Assembly (NCBI RefSeq): GCF_015751895.1
Contig: NZ_JADOTZ010000001.1
Span: 2,170,001 to 2,234,000 of the forward strand
Origin: Zhihengliuella flava
GTDB taxonomy: Bacteria > Actinomycetota > Actinomycetes > Actinomycetales > Micrococcaceae
Direction: 5' to 3'
Length of the DNA: 64,000 bases
The notes under the pieces: model-generated
Database searches by the model: none
The model's input: only the letters and a program-made list of their open reading frames with translations
Told to the model about the DNA's origin: nothing
Program-made: the position numbers and the translations under genes
Shown: positions 31,706 to 39,407 of the stretch, piece by piece
Numbering within the stretch: position 1 is the stretch's first letter
Layout of the letters: the number at the start of each line of letters is the position of its first letter

Positions 31706-31933
31706 TCAACCCCGCCGGCGGGCGCGCACGTGCAGTAAGACGCCGATCACGAGGAGTGCGAAGGCGAGAGGCAGTCCGTAGAGACCCACCCAATACAAGA
31801 TCGTCAGTTCCGGGCCACCCGTGGCGTAGAGGGCGAGGATGATGACGATGGCGAGGACGGAGATGATCGCGACGGCCGCCGCGGCAATCATGACCCAGCG
31901 GGAGGGGGATGGGGCAACGGTGCGCTTGTTCAC
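31706..31933 (-). CDS. Small two-helix membrane protein
   Basis: 75 residues from a GTG start (VNKRTVAPSPSRWVM). Two hydrophobic segments, about 14-36 and 44-67, and a basic C-terminus HVRARRRG. I do not recognise the family. It lies just upstream of, and diverges from, the cold-shock gene. Longer in-frame starts would cover that gene's promoter region. Confidence 0.62.
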   Translation of the reverse strand: MNKRTVAPSPSRWVMIAAAAVAIISVLAIVIILALYATGGPELTILYWVGLYGLPLAFALLVIGVLLHVRARRRG

Positions 31934-32132
31934 GAGGTTTAACGTACACAGGCCGGCGGGGGCCGCAAAGTCTCGGTTCTGGGGAGCCGTGACGTATTCT
32001 AGAGGTGCAGACTTCCCCGGTGCGGGACGCCGAGAGCGCGCAGATGGCCGCGCCGGCGCCACCGGGAGCCCGACGCGCGGGCCGGGCCGTTGGTGCCCGC
32101 GCAGAGTATTCGAGTACGAGGTAGGAACAGAA

Positions 32133-32516
32133 GTGCCTGTAGGCAAAGTTAAGTGGTACGAACCGGCTAAAGGATTCGGGTTCATCGTCGCCGAGGATGG
32201 CCAAGAGGTCTACCTGCCCGCGTCGGCGCTGCCGGACGGTGTTAAGGAAGTCCGTTCCGGCACCCGCATGGAGTTTGGTATCGCGGAGGGCCGGCGTGGC
32301 GCGCAGGCCCTGTCCGTGCGACTGATCGACAAGGCGCCGTCGATTTCGCGGGCCAAGCGCAAGCCGGCCGAGCAGGAAGCCGTGGTGGTGGAGGACCTGA
32401 TCCGTTTGTTGGACGGGGTCTCCAATGGGCTGCGCAACGGCCGCTACCCCGAGAAGCGTCAGGGCGCCAAGATCGCGACCGTCCTGCGCGCCGTCGCGGA
32501 CGACCTGGACGCTTAG
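32133..32516 (+). CDS. Cold-shock-domain protein with C-terminal extension
   Basis: 127 residues. GTG start after GTAGGAACAG. Cold-shock domain (about 1-65): VKWYEPAKGFGFIV contains RNP-1, followed by EVYLPASAL. The second half (about 68-127) is an actinobacterial extension with LIRLLDGVSNGLRNGRYPE. Single-strand nucleic acid chaperone. A TATTCT box near 31991 would give a 5' leader of roughly 130 bases, typical of csp genes. It sits 3 bases before the DUF3027 gene. Confidence 0.9.
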   Translation: MPVGKVKWYEPAKGFGFIVAEDGQEVYLPASALPDGVKEVRSGTRMEFGIAEGRRGAQALSVRLIDKAPSISRAKRKPAEQEAVVVEDLIRLLDGVSNGLRNGRYPEKRQGAKIATVLRAVADDLDA

Positions 32517-32519
32517 GCC

Positions 32520-33128
32520 ATGCCTCGGACCCCGAAACTCGATGCGGTGTTGGCCGACGCGCAGGATGCAGCGCGCGCGGCCTTAGCGCGGCATGTTCCC
32601 GAGGCTCAGGTGGGGGATCACCTCGGCGTCAGTGCCGAGGGCGATCGCCTGGTCATGCACCGGTTCGAAGCCAAGCGCCGAGGCTACGCCGGCTGGTATT
32701 GGTACGTGACGCTCGCACGCGGGCCGCGCGTCAAGGTGGCCACCGTGTGCGATTCGGGCCTCTTGCCCGGGGAGAATGCGCTCCTTGCGCCTGCCTGGGT
32801 GCCGTGGGCGGACCGAGTGGCCCCGGAGGAGCTCGCCGAGGAAAAGGCTCGCGAAGCGGCAGAAGCCGCTGGCGGAACGGCCGAACAGGCAGGCGACGGC
32901 GACGAGTCGTCTGCGCCGGCCACGCCGGCCGAACCTACCACGACGGCGGAATCCGCCGAGGTGGACGAGGCCGCCTCAGCCGGCGCTCCCGAATCCGCAG
33001 ACGCTCCCGCAGCAGCGTCCGACGCTGCGGAGGCGCCGAACACCGATAGCGATGCCGCGGCGCACGACGACGGCGCCGAGCAGACCCGGCCCCGCCGCCG
33101 TCGTCGTGCTCGGCGCCGGGCGCGTTAG
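32520..33128 (+). CDS. DUF3027 family protein
   Basis: 202 residues. The N-terminal ~105 residues hold the DUF3027 signature (GDHLGVSAEGDRLVMHRFEA, GYAGWYWYVTLARGPR, LLPGENALLAPAWVPWADRV). The C-terminal half is Ala/Glu-rich low complexity ending in an Arg-rich RRRRRARRRAR tail, suggesting nucleic-acid contact. Function unknown; commonly found next to cold-shock genes in actinobacteria. It follows the csp gene by 3 bases and converges on serC with a 4-base overlap. Confidence 0.86.
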   Translation: MPRTPKLDAVLADAQDAARAALARHVPEAQVGDHLGVSAEGDRLVMHRFEAKRRGYAGWYWYVTLARGPRVKVATVCDSGLLPGENALLAPAWVPWADRVAPEELAEEKAREAAEAAGGTAEQAGDGDESSAPATPAEPTTTAESAEVDEAASAGAPESADAPAAASDAAEAPNTDSDAAAHDDGAEQTRPRRRRRARRRAR

Positions 33129-34246
33129 AGGTTTTCCAGCACGTAATCGATGCAGCGCGTCAGCGCGGTGACATCGTCGGGCTCGATCGACACGAACGTC
33201 GCGATGCGCAACTGATTCCGGCCCAGCTTGCGGTAGGGCTCGGTATCCACCACGCCGTTGGCCCGCAGCGCTGTGGAGATCGCGCTGGCGTCGACCGAGG
33301 CGTCGAAATCGATGGTCGCGATGACATTGGAGCGCTCGTCCGGGTTCACCACGTACGGCGTCGCCACCTCCGACGCCGCCGCCCAGTCGTACACGCGGGA
33401 GGCGGAATCGGCAGTCCGGGCGCTGGCCCAGGCGAGGCCGCCTTGACTGTTTAGCCACGTGATCTGGTCGTCGAGAGTCACCAGCGTCGACAGGCTGGGG
33501 GTGTTGTAGGTCTGGTTCTTCGCCGAGTTGTCGATGGCCGTCTTCAGGTTCAGGAAGTCCGGCACCCAGCGATCCGTCGCCGCGATGCGCTCGGCGCGCT
33601 CGAGCGCTGCCGGGGAGAACAAGGCGAGCCACAGGCCGCCGTCGGAGGCAAAATTCTTCTGCGGGGCGAAGTAGTAGACGTCGGACTCGGCCACGTCGAC
33701 GTGCAGTCCGCCGGCGGCGCTGGTCGCGTCAACCACAATGAGCGATCCCTCGTCCGCCCCGGCAACCCGCTGCACCGGGGCGGCCACGCCGGTCGAGGTC
33801 TCGTTTTGCGGCCACGCGTAGAGGTCTACCCCGGCCTCCGCCTCGGGGGCGGGCCGCGTCCCGGGCTCCGAGGTAATGATGGAGGAGTCGGCCAAGAAGG
33901 GGGCGTTGTGGGTGGCCTTGGCGAATTTCGAGCCGAACTCGCCGAAGGACAGGTGCTGGGCCTTGTTCTCGACGAGGCCGAACGCCGCGGTGTCCCAAAA
34001 GGCCGTCGAGCCGCCGACGCCGAGGACGACTTGGTAGCCCTCGGGCGCCTGGAACAGCTCCAGCAAGCCCTCCTGGACGGACTTGACGAGATTCTTCACG
34101 GGCGCCTGACGGTGAGAGGTTCCCAGCACCGTGGACCCTGCGGCGATCAGGGCATCAAGCTGACCCTGCCGGACCTTCGACGGGCCGGCACCAAAGCGTC
34201 CATCGGTGGGTAGCAGGTGGGAGGGGATGGTTAGTGATTCGCTCAC
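33125..34246 (-). CDS. serC: Phosphoserine aminotransferase
   Basis: 373 residues, GTG start with CAGGAG upstream; a longer in-frame start is rejected because homologues begin near this point. PLP-dependent class V transaminase. Substrate-phosphate region DGRFGAGPSKVR, and the Lys-bearing segment YYFAPQKNFASDGGLWLAL holding the Schiff-base lysine. It makes phosphoserine from 3-phosphohydroxypyruvate in serine biosynthesis; sequence type matches the Mycobacterium/Corynebacterium subfamily. Confidence 0.95.
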   Translation of the reverse strand: MSESLTIPSHLLPTDGRFGAGPSKVRQGQLDALIAAGSTVLGTSHRQAPVKNLVKSVQEGLLELFQAPEGYQVVLGVGGSTAFWDTAAFGLVENKAQHLSFGEFGSKFAKATHNAPFLADSSIITSEPGTRPAPEAEAGVDLYAWPQNETSTGVAAPVQRVAGADEGSLIVVDATSAAGGLHVDVAESDVYYFAPQKNFASDGGLWLALFSPAALERAERIAATDRWVPDFLNLKTAIDNSAKNQTYNTPSLSTLVTLDDQITWLNSQGGLAWASARTADSASRVYDWAAASEVATPYVVNPDERSNVIATIDFDASVDASAISTALRANGVVDTEPYRKLGRNQLRIATFVSIEPDDVTALTRCIDYVLENL

Positions 34247-34448
34247 GCGTGGCTCCTGCGATTGTGCTCTGCTGTTCTGCCCGGCAGCGGCGTGGCCGGG
34301 CGGCGCGGATCCTTCGGATCGCGCAATGCATCGCTTCCATGTTCGCCCACGGCGGGGCGGAGAAGTGAACCGGCCGCGGATTGTTAACGCGCGGTAGAGT
34401 GTTGTTTGCTGTAATCCATTCGTCGCACGCCTCCCGGGAGACACCTAA

Positions 34449-35144
34449 GTGACAGACCTGATCGATACCACGGAGATGTACCTGCGGACCGTTCTGGAGC
34501 TCGAGGAAGAGGGGATCACCCCGCTGCGCGCCCGGATCGCCGAACGCCTGGGCCACTCCGGACCGACCGTGTCACAGACTGTGGCTCGCATGGAGCGCGA
34601 TGGCCTGCTGGTGGTCTCTAGTGATCGTCACCTTGAGCTGACCGATGCCGGCCGTCAGCTGGCCACTGAGGTGATGCGCAAGCACCGCCTTGCGGAGCGG
34701 TTGCTCGCCGACGTCATTGGGCTCGACTGGGAGTACGTCCACGACGAAGCCTGTCGGTGGGAGCACGTCATGAGTGAGCGCGTCGAGCGGCGCCTCTACG
34801 ATCTGTTGGGGCGCCCGGACGAATCGCCCTACGGAAACCCGATCCCCGGCTTGGACGCGTTGGGCGGACCCGCGGGGTCCGACTTCGGGCACGGTGTGCA
34901 AAACCTCGACGACGCCGTCGCGGCTGGCTTGACCGGCCCAGTCCGCGTCCTGCGCTTGGCCGAGACCATTCAGGTGGACCCGGTGCTCTTGGGCCAACTC
35001 AATGAGGGCGGGATCCGCCCGGGCGCCGTAGTGACGCTGGAAAGCGCCACCGACTACGTGGTGGTCCGCGTCGAGGGTGTTGACGGCGCCCTCGAGTTGC
35101 CGACCGAGGTGAGCGCTCACGTCTTCGTCGAAGACGGGCAGTAG
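34449..35144 (+). CDS. DtxR/IdeR-family metal-dependent repressor
   Basis: 231 residues, GTG start with CGGGAG upstream. Winged helix (about 1-70: TPLRARIAERLGHSGPTVSQ, LVVSSDRHLELTDAGR), dimerisation and metal-binding domain with the conserved EACRWEHVMSERVERRL carrying Cys, Glu and His ligands, and a C-terminal SH3-like FeoA domain (about 155-228). Full three-domain architecture. Iron (or manganese) activated repressor of metal uptake; which metal cannot be decided here. Confidence 0.94.
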   Translation: MTDLIDTTEMYLRTVLELEEEGITPLRARIAERLGHSGPTVSQTVARMERDGLLVVSSDRHLELTDAGRQLATEVMRKHRLAERLLADVIGLDWEYVHDEACRWEHVMSERVERRLYDLLGRPDESPYGNPIPGLDALGGPAGSDFGHGVQNLDDAVAAGLTGPVRVLRLAETIQVDPVLLGQLNEGGIRPGAVVTLESATDYVVVRVEGVDGALELPTEVSAHVFVEDGQ

Positions 35145-35178
35145 AACGCGCTCTGGGGTGTTCGTGACGCCGGAAATG

Positions 35179-35194
35179 ATAACGGAATTGTAAC
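35179..35194 (+). promoter_or_regulatory. MtrA-box-like direct repeat upstream of the M23 peptidase gene
   Basis: ATAAC-GGAATT-GTAAC: two 5-mers at an 11-base period, the spacing of actinobacterial MtrA boxes. It is also part of an imperfect dyad: GATAACGGAA (35178-35187) and TTCCGTTATC (35205-35214). The second arm overlaps the probable -10 box TTATCG, shared in form with the second hydrolase gene. Confidence 0.55.
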
Positions 35195-35254
35195 TTTGTG
35201 GCCGTTCCGTTATCGTTGATCACGGTCCGGACTAGTTCCGGCAACCAGATTCCA

Positions 35255-35450
35255 GCTACGCCGAACTCTGCCACTGGGATCTGAGAACACCAATAACACG
35301 TCAGGCAGAGGCGGGGGAACCAGAATTTCTCGGACACAGCACGCCCGGTGAGGGGTGTGTGTCCTCGGGGTGAAGTCAGTCAATCTCCAGGTTGGGGGAG
35401 CGCTGGCCGGGTGGATCTCGTACCCGAATCCGACAGCTAACTTCGTAGGC
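35255..35450 (+). promoter_or_regulatory. Cyclic di-AMP (ydaO/yuaA-type) riboswitch
   Basis: Conserved blocks appear in order: GCCGAACTCTGCCA, GGCAGAGGCGGGGGAACCA, GGGGTGAAG, then CCCGAATCCGACAGCTAAC followed by TTCGTAGGC, whose end pairs back with GCTACG at 35255. It occupies nearly all of the 323-base gap before the M23 peptidase gene and ends 17 bases before its TTG start. Known members act as off-switches when c-di-AMP is high. Confidence 0.9.
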
Positions 35451-35467
35451 AACTGAGAGGTAATTGA

Positions 35468-36424
35468 TTGACTGAGCAGACGTCTACTGGCCGCGCGTCG
35501 GCCTCCCCGGACGACGCTGCGGCCGAGGCGCCGCTTCGTCGTCCGCGAGGAGCTGCGCGGCGTCGGCTGCAGGCCGAACATGCCGACGAGGCAGATCGCC
35601 GCAACGCGTCAGGCCCCTATCGTGGCCACCGGTATAACGGGGGGCTGCGCTACTCCGATGTCACCACGGAGCGCCTCACTGAGCTCGCCACCGAGCGCGA
35701 GGTCGCCGAGGTGGTGGAGCTACCAGCTCCTCGTGCGGCGGCCGCTTCCCAGCCTGCTGCGCCGGCCCGCCGGTTCGCTCCCAGCCACATGGTCGCCGCG
35801 GCGGCGGCCGTTTCCGGCATTGCCTTGACCGCTGTGTGGCCTCAGGTGACGGAATCCTCGCCGGAAGACGCGCGGGCCAAGGCGGAGACTCGCTTGGCCG
35901 TTCAGGACGTCGTCGTTGACGGCGATGCGGAGTTCGACATCGAGCTCGCGTCCGTCAAAGGCACCTTCACCAAGGAAGACCAGCTGGATCAGGTCATGAC
36001 AGCGGCCGCCGGTGACGTCACGCGCGTTGAGACGACGGGCGTGTTGTCACAGCCTCTCGACGAGGTCCGGATTACCTCCGGCTTCGGTTATCGGCCAAAC
36101 CCCTGGGGCGGCTACGGCATGGTCAACCACATCGGCCAGGATTACGGCATTTCCTGCGGCACGCCCGTGAAGGCTGCCGCTGCCGGAACCGTGGTGCAGG
36201 CCGGGTGGGCTGGCCACTCCGGAAACCGCGTGCGCATCGATCATGGCAACGGACTGGAGACGACCTACAACCACAACACGTCGTTGAAGGTTGCCGTCGG
36301 TCAAGAGGTGTCGCGCGGAGAAGTGGTGTCCCTGGCTGGGACGACCGGCAACTCCACGGGGTGCCATCTGCACTTTGAAGTTTTGGTGGACGGCACCGCC
36401 GTCGACCCGGCTGGATGGTTGTAA
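35468..36424 (+). CDS. M23-family peptidoglycan endopeptidase, exported
   Basis: 318 residues from a TTG start with GAGAGG 7 bases upstream. Basic, Arg-rich cytoplasmic N-terminus, one hydrophobic signal-anchor (about 106-125: HMVAAAAAVSGIALTAVWP), a spacer, then a LytM/M23 domain (about 190-318). Zn ligands: HIGQDYG (His, Asp) and HLHFEV (second His pair). Predicted to cleave peptide crosslinks in the cell wall. It sits behind a c-di-AMP riboswitch, as does the following NlpC/P60 gene, implying joint control of wall hydrolysis. Confidence 0.92.
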   Translation: MTEQTSTGRASASPDDAAAEAPLRRPRGAARRRLQAEHADEADRRNASGPYRGHRYNGGLRYSDVTTERLTELATEREVAEVVELPAPRAAAASQPAAPARRFAPSHMVAAAAAVSGIALTAVWPQVTESSPEDARAKAETRLAVQDVVVDGDAEFDIELASVKGTFTKEDQLDQVMTAAAGDVTRVETTGVLSQPLDEVRITSGFGYRPNPWGGYGMVNHIGQDYGISCGTPVKAAAAGTVVQAGWAGHSGNRVRIDHGNGLETTYNHNTSLKVAVGQEVSRGEVVSLAGTTGNSTGCHLHFEVLVDGTAVDPAGWL

Positions 36425-36458
36425 TTTCAAGCCGTCGAGACCGGATCAATATCGTTTC

Positions 36459-36474
36459 GTGACCTTAGCGTGAC
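36459..36474 (+). promoter_or_regulatory. MtrA-box-like direct repeat upstream of the NlpC/P60 gene
   Basis: GTGAC-CTTAGC-GTGAC, again two 5-mers at an 11-base period. A TATACC box (36491-36496) and the sequence CCGTTGATCACG follow, nearly identical to CGTTGATCACGG downstream of the first gene's box, so the two promoters look paralogous. Confidence 0.5.
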
Positions 36475-36543
36475 ATTTGGTCCGGATTCATATACCGTTG
36501 ATCACGTGCTGGACCCAGTCTGGGTTCAGCACCCTCGGGTGGA

Positions 36544-36718
36544 ATGTCCAGCACTGCCGCCGACCGAGGTCCGTTCGTTACTACACGTTGGCAGTGGCGG
36601 GGGAACCGCGCTGGCTCATCATGAGCCGGCAGGGGCCCAGGCTCCTAGGGGTTAAGCATCCAGATTGCTGGAGGCCGAGTGACTCCCACTCGAACCCGAC
36701 AGCTCACCTCGCAGACAT
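36544..36718 (+). promoter_or_regulatory. Second cyclic di-AMP (ydaO/yuaA-type) riboswitch
   Basis: Blocks: GCCGCCGACCGAGG, GGCAGTGGCGGGGGAACCG, GGGGTTAAG (variant of GGGGTGAA), CTCGAACCCGACAGCTCACC and TCGCAGACAT; ATGTC at 36544 pairs with GACAT at 36714. It is separate from the first copy, 1.1 kb upstream, and clearly diverged from it. It ends 16 bases before the TTG start of the NlpC/P60 gene. Confidence 0.87.
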
Positions 36719-36734
36719 AGGGAGAGGTTAAACT

Positions 36735-37574
36735 TTGTCCAAGCGTCAAGCACTTGGTCGCCACCGCGCGGCTCACGTACGCACGAGCCCGCTACAGGGC
36801 GTCTCGAAGGCCGTCGCCTCGAATGCCGGTTCCGTCGGCCGCCAGGCTGCCGTCATCGCCGCCGCTTCCGGTCTGGTTCTGACCATGGGAGCCACGGCTC
36901 AGGCCGATCCGGTGGCCCGCGAGGCCGCCAGCGCCCCCGTCGAGGCCCTGCCGGTGGAGCGCACCGCTGTTTCCGCCGTCACCGTTTCCGCGAAGGCTGT
37001 TGAGACCTTCGAGGTCGAGCGCGTGGAGCTCGAGGCCGCGCCGGCACCCGAGCCGGAGCCCGTCGTCGTTGCTGTGGCTGAAGAGGTCGAGGATGAGGCG
37101 CAGTACGCCGCCACGACCCGAGAGAACGTGAACGACGGCGGTGGCGCTGCGACCGCTACCGCGTCCGTGGAAGCTGCTCCCGAGCCGGAGCCCGAGCCCG
37201 TCGTTGAGGCCGCTGCCTCCGGCGTTGGCGCGTCGATCGCCGCCATGGCTCAGCAGTACGTCGGTTCCCCGTACGTCTTCGGCGGCAACTCCCCGTCCGG
37301 CTGGGATTGCTCCGGCTTCATTCAGTGGATCTACGCCCAGCACGGCATCAGCACCGCTCGCGGCACCTCCAACCTGCTGGCCTCCGGCCAGTTCGTCCGC
37401 ACCTCCTCCCCGAAGCTGGGCGACTTGGTGTTCCAGAACGGTGGCGGACACGTGGGCATCTACGTTGGTAACGGCCAGATCGTTGGCGCCCAGAACCCCT
37501 CGGTGGGCACCGTTTACCGCCCGGCCGACAGCGCCTACGGCCCGCTGTACGGCTACTACACGCTGGCTGGCTAA
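36735..37574 (+). CDS. NlpC/P60-family cell-wall hydrolase, exported
   Basis: 279 residues from a TTG start with GGAGAGG upstream. A long N-terminal signal peptide (hydrophobic core AAVIAAASGLVLTMGATAQA, cleavage after AQA near residue 56), a Glu/Pro/Ala-rich linker, and a C-terminal NlpC/P60 domain (about 165-279). Catalytic Cys192 in WDCSGF and His239 in GGHVGIY. Predicted gamma-D-glutamyl-meso-DAP (or equivalent) peptidoglycan peptidase involved in cell separation. Controlled by its own c-di-AMP riboswitch. Confidence 0.93.
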   Translation: MSKRQALGRHRAAHVRTSPLQGVSKAVASNAGSVGRQAAVIAAASGLVLTMGATAQADPVAREAASAPVEALPVERTAVSAVTVSAKAVETFEVERVELEAAPAPEPEPVVVAVAEEVEDEAQYAATTRENVNDGGGAATATASVEAAPEPEPEPVVEAAASGVGASIAAMAQQYVGSPYVFGGNSPSGWDCSGFIQWIYAQHGISTARGTSNLLASGQFVRTSSPKLGDLVFQNGGGHVGIYVGNGQIVGAQNPSVGTVYRPADSAYGPLYGYYTLAG

Positions 37575-37632
37575 CACCCAGCAGTCTCCCGGCCTCCGCG
37601 CCGGATGCGAGCCAACGCTCGCCAACTCTCCT

Positions 37633-37664
37633 CGGAAACCCCGACCCAGCGGTCGGGGTTTCCG
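37633..37664 (+). terminator. Terminator after the NlpC/P60 gene
   Basis: 14-bp stem CGGAAACCCCGACC / GGTCGGGGTTTCCG, loop CAGC, followed by GCGTTTAAG. Confidence 0.85.
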
Positions 37665-37924
37665 GCGTTTAAGCTGCGTCGTTGAGCTCAGGGTGTGCAA
37701 GCGGCCGCGCGGCGGCGTGAACTGCGCGTGAGCACCACATGGCTGGCAGGGAGCTGGCGGGCAGCGGCGTGGCAAATTCCCTCACGACACGCCCATGCTG
37801 TGACGCGGCACACAAGGGGCGTGGCGAGGTGCCGGTAGTCTAGTGAGACGAATAACCACGCCAATTGCCGTGGGGGAGAGCGTCATCCGGGCCCGTACGG
37901 CGAGCAGGACCGTGAGGATTGCGC
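37665..37924. other. Intergenic region before the HNH gene
   Basis: After the NlpC/P60 terminator nothing coding is seen. A TAGTCT near 37838 (GGTAGTCTAGTGAGACG) is a plausible -10 box for the HNH gene; GTGAGGA (37913-37918) is its Shine-Dalgarno. Confidence 0.4.
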
Positions 37925-38422
37925 ATGCGAACCCTAGTACTGAATGCTGGATATGAGCCGCTCGCGGTGGTAACTTTCCGCCGGGCGCTCTTGCTGGTGC
38001 TGACGGGCAAAGCCAGCGTCCTTGCTGAGGACTCGGAACCGGTGGTGGGGCCCAGCGAAGTGGTGGCACGGCCGACCGTGATTCTCCTGAAACGCTACGT
38101 CCGCATCCCGTATCGGCGCCCAGCCCACGTGACCCGGCGGAGCATTCTGCGCCGGGACGGGCACACCTGCGCGTACTGTGGCCGCCAAGCCACCACCGTG
38201 GACCATATCCACCCCCGGTCCCGCGGAGGTCAGGACACCTGGGAAAACTTGGTGGCTTGTTGCTTGGCGTGCAACGGCAAGAAGGGCAACCTGACGCTGG
38301 GGCAGCTAGGCTGGAAGCTCAAGATTCAGCCGCGGGCACCACACGGCGCTGCCTGCTACATCTCAGAACTGGAGCGACCCGCCGAAGCATGGAACGAGTT
38401 CCTGAGGCCTCAGGCCGCCTAG
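37925..38422 (+). CDS. HNH endonuclease
   Basis: 165 residues. N-terminal half VLNAGYEPLAVVTFRRALLLV and the HNH domain (about 75-125): zinc knuckle CAYCGR...CCLACN framing TTVDHIHPRSRGGQDTWENLVACC. This is the small stand-alone HNH family common in actinobacteria; role (DNA repair or restriction-like) unproven. ATG at 37925 has GAGGA 7 bases upstream; a TTG two codons earlier is rejected. Its last 34 bases overlap the start of the next gene. Confidence 0.9.
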   Translation: MRTLVLNAGYEPLAVVTFRRALLLVLTGKASVLAEDSEPVVGPSEVVARPTVILLKRYVRIPYRRPAHVTRRSILRRDGHTCAYCGRQATTVDHIHPRSRGGQDTWENLVACCLACNGKKGNLTLGQLGWKLKIQPRAPHGAACYISELERPAEAWNEFLRPQAA

Positions 38423-39405
38423 CGGGGGTCATCATTCTGGCGGGAGGCCGAGGTCAGCGGCTCGGCGGGGTCGACAAGGCCGGACTTGACGTGGGCGGCA
38501 CCACGCTCTTGGAACGCGCGATCGGTTCGTTGGCCGTAGCCCACGCCTGCGCGCCGGGGGCCCACGTGGTGGTGGTGGGCCCGGACCGCTCCGACGTCAT
38601 GGAGCGGCTCCGGCAGCGGTACTCCCGCGTACCTTTCACCGTGGACACCGCCCGAGAAGAACCCACGTTCGCTGGGCCCGCTGCCGCCGTCGCCGCCGGC
38701 AGCACTGCGCTCCGTGCCATCGAAGGGTCCGTGTTGGTTCTCGCCGTCGATTACCTCCACCCGCGCCGCATTCTGCAGCACCTCGCGAGCGCCGCGCCGT
38801 CGTCGTCCGCCGTGCTGATCCCGCGTGACGCGACCGGGCGTGAACAGCCCCTCGCCTCCCTCTGGCCGGCACCCGTGCTGCGGCGCGCGGTCGAGTTACT
38901 GGACGCCGGGCACGGCGTCGTCAACGCCTCGATGCGCCAGCTCCTCGAGACGGTCGAGCGGCTCGCGGCGGATCAACTGCAACCACCGCAACCGGATCTC
39001 TTCGCCGACGCCGATACATGGGAAGATGTGGAACGCGCCCGCGCCGATGCGCGGGCGCGTACTGAGGAGGAAACCATGCCGGAGGACGCATCACCGAGCC
39101 ATCCCGGGCCGGACGCCACTGCGGGTGCGCTGGAAGCGTGGGTGCAGGAGCTGCTCGAAGCTTTCGAGCTGCAGGAGGCACCCGTGGATATCGAAGCCAT
39201 TTTGTCCCTCGCAGGCGTCGCCGCGCACACCGTGATCCGGCCGGCCGCGCCGGTGACGACCTACATCGCCGGGTACGCCGCCGGTCTCGCTGCAGCACGC
39301 GACGGCGCCGGCGACGCGGCCAAGGCCGCGGACGGTCTGGCCCGCCACGTGCTGGCCCAGCGAGCGGCGACCGACGCGGCGCTGCATACCGACCCCGAAA
39401 GCTGA
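38389..39405 (+). CDS. MobA-like nucleotidyltransferase fused to DUF6457
   Basis: 338 residues. Residues ~12-215 are a MobA-type NTP transferase: VIILAGGRGQRLGGVDKAGL (nucleotide loop) and VLVLAVDYLHPRRIL (metal-binding Asp). After an acidic linker, residues ~235-330 form a DUF6457 domain (ALEAWVQELLEAFELQEAPV, VTTYIAGYAAGLAA). Probable molybdenum cofactor guanylyltransferase; position ahead of moeA and fdhD supports this. The start overlaps the HNH gene by 34 bases and lacks a strong Shine-Dalgarno. Confidence 0.82.
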   Translation: MERVPEASGRLAGVIILAGGRGQRLGGVDKAGLDVGGTTLLERAIGSLAVAHACAPGAHVVVVGPDRSDVMERLRQRYSRVPFTVDTAREEPTFAGPAAAVAAGSTALRAIEGSVLVLAVDYLHPRRILQHLASAAPSSSAVLIPRDATGREQPLASLWPAPVLRRAVELLDAGHGVVNASMRQLLETVERLAADQLQPPQPDLFADADTWEDVERARADARARTEEETMPEDASPSHPGPDATAGALEAWVQELLEAFELQEAPVDIEAILSLAGVAAHTVIRPAAPVTTYIAGYAAGLAAARDGAGDAAKAADGLARHVLAQRAATDAALHTDPES

Positions 39406-39407
39406 GC

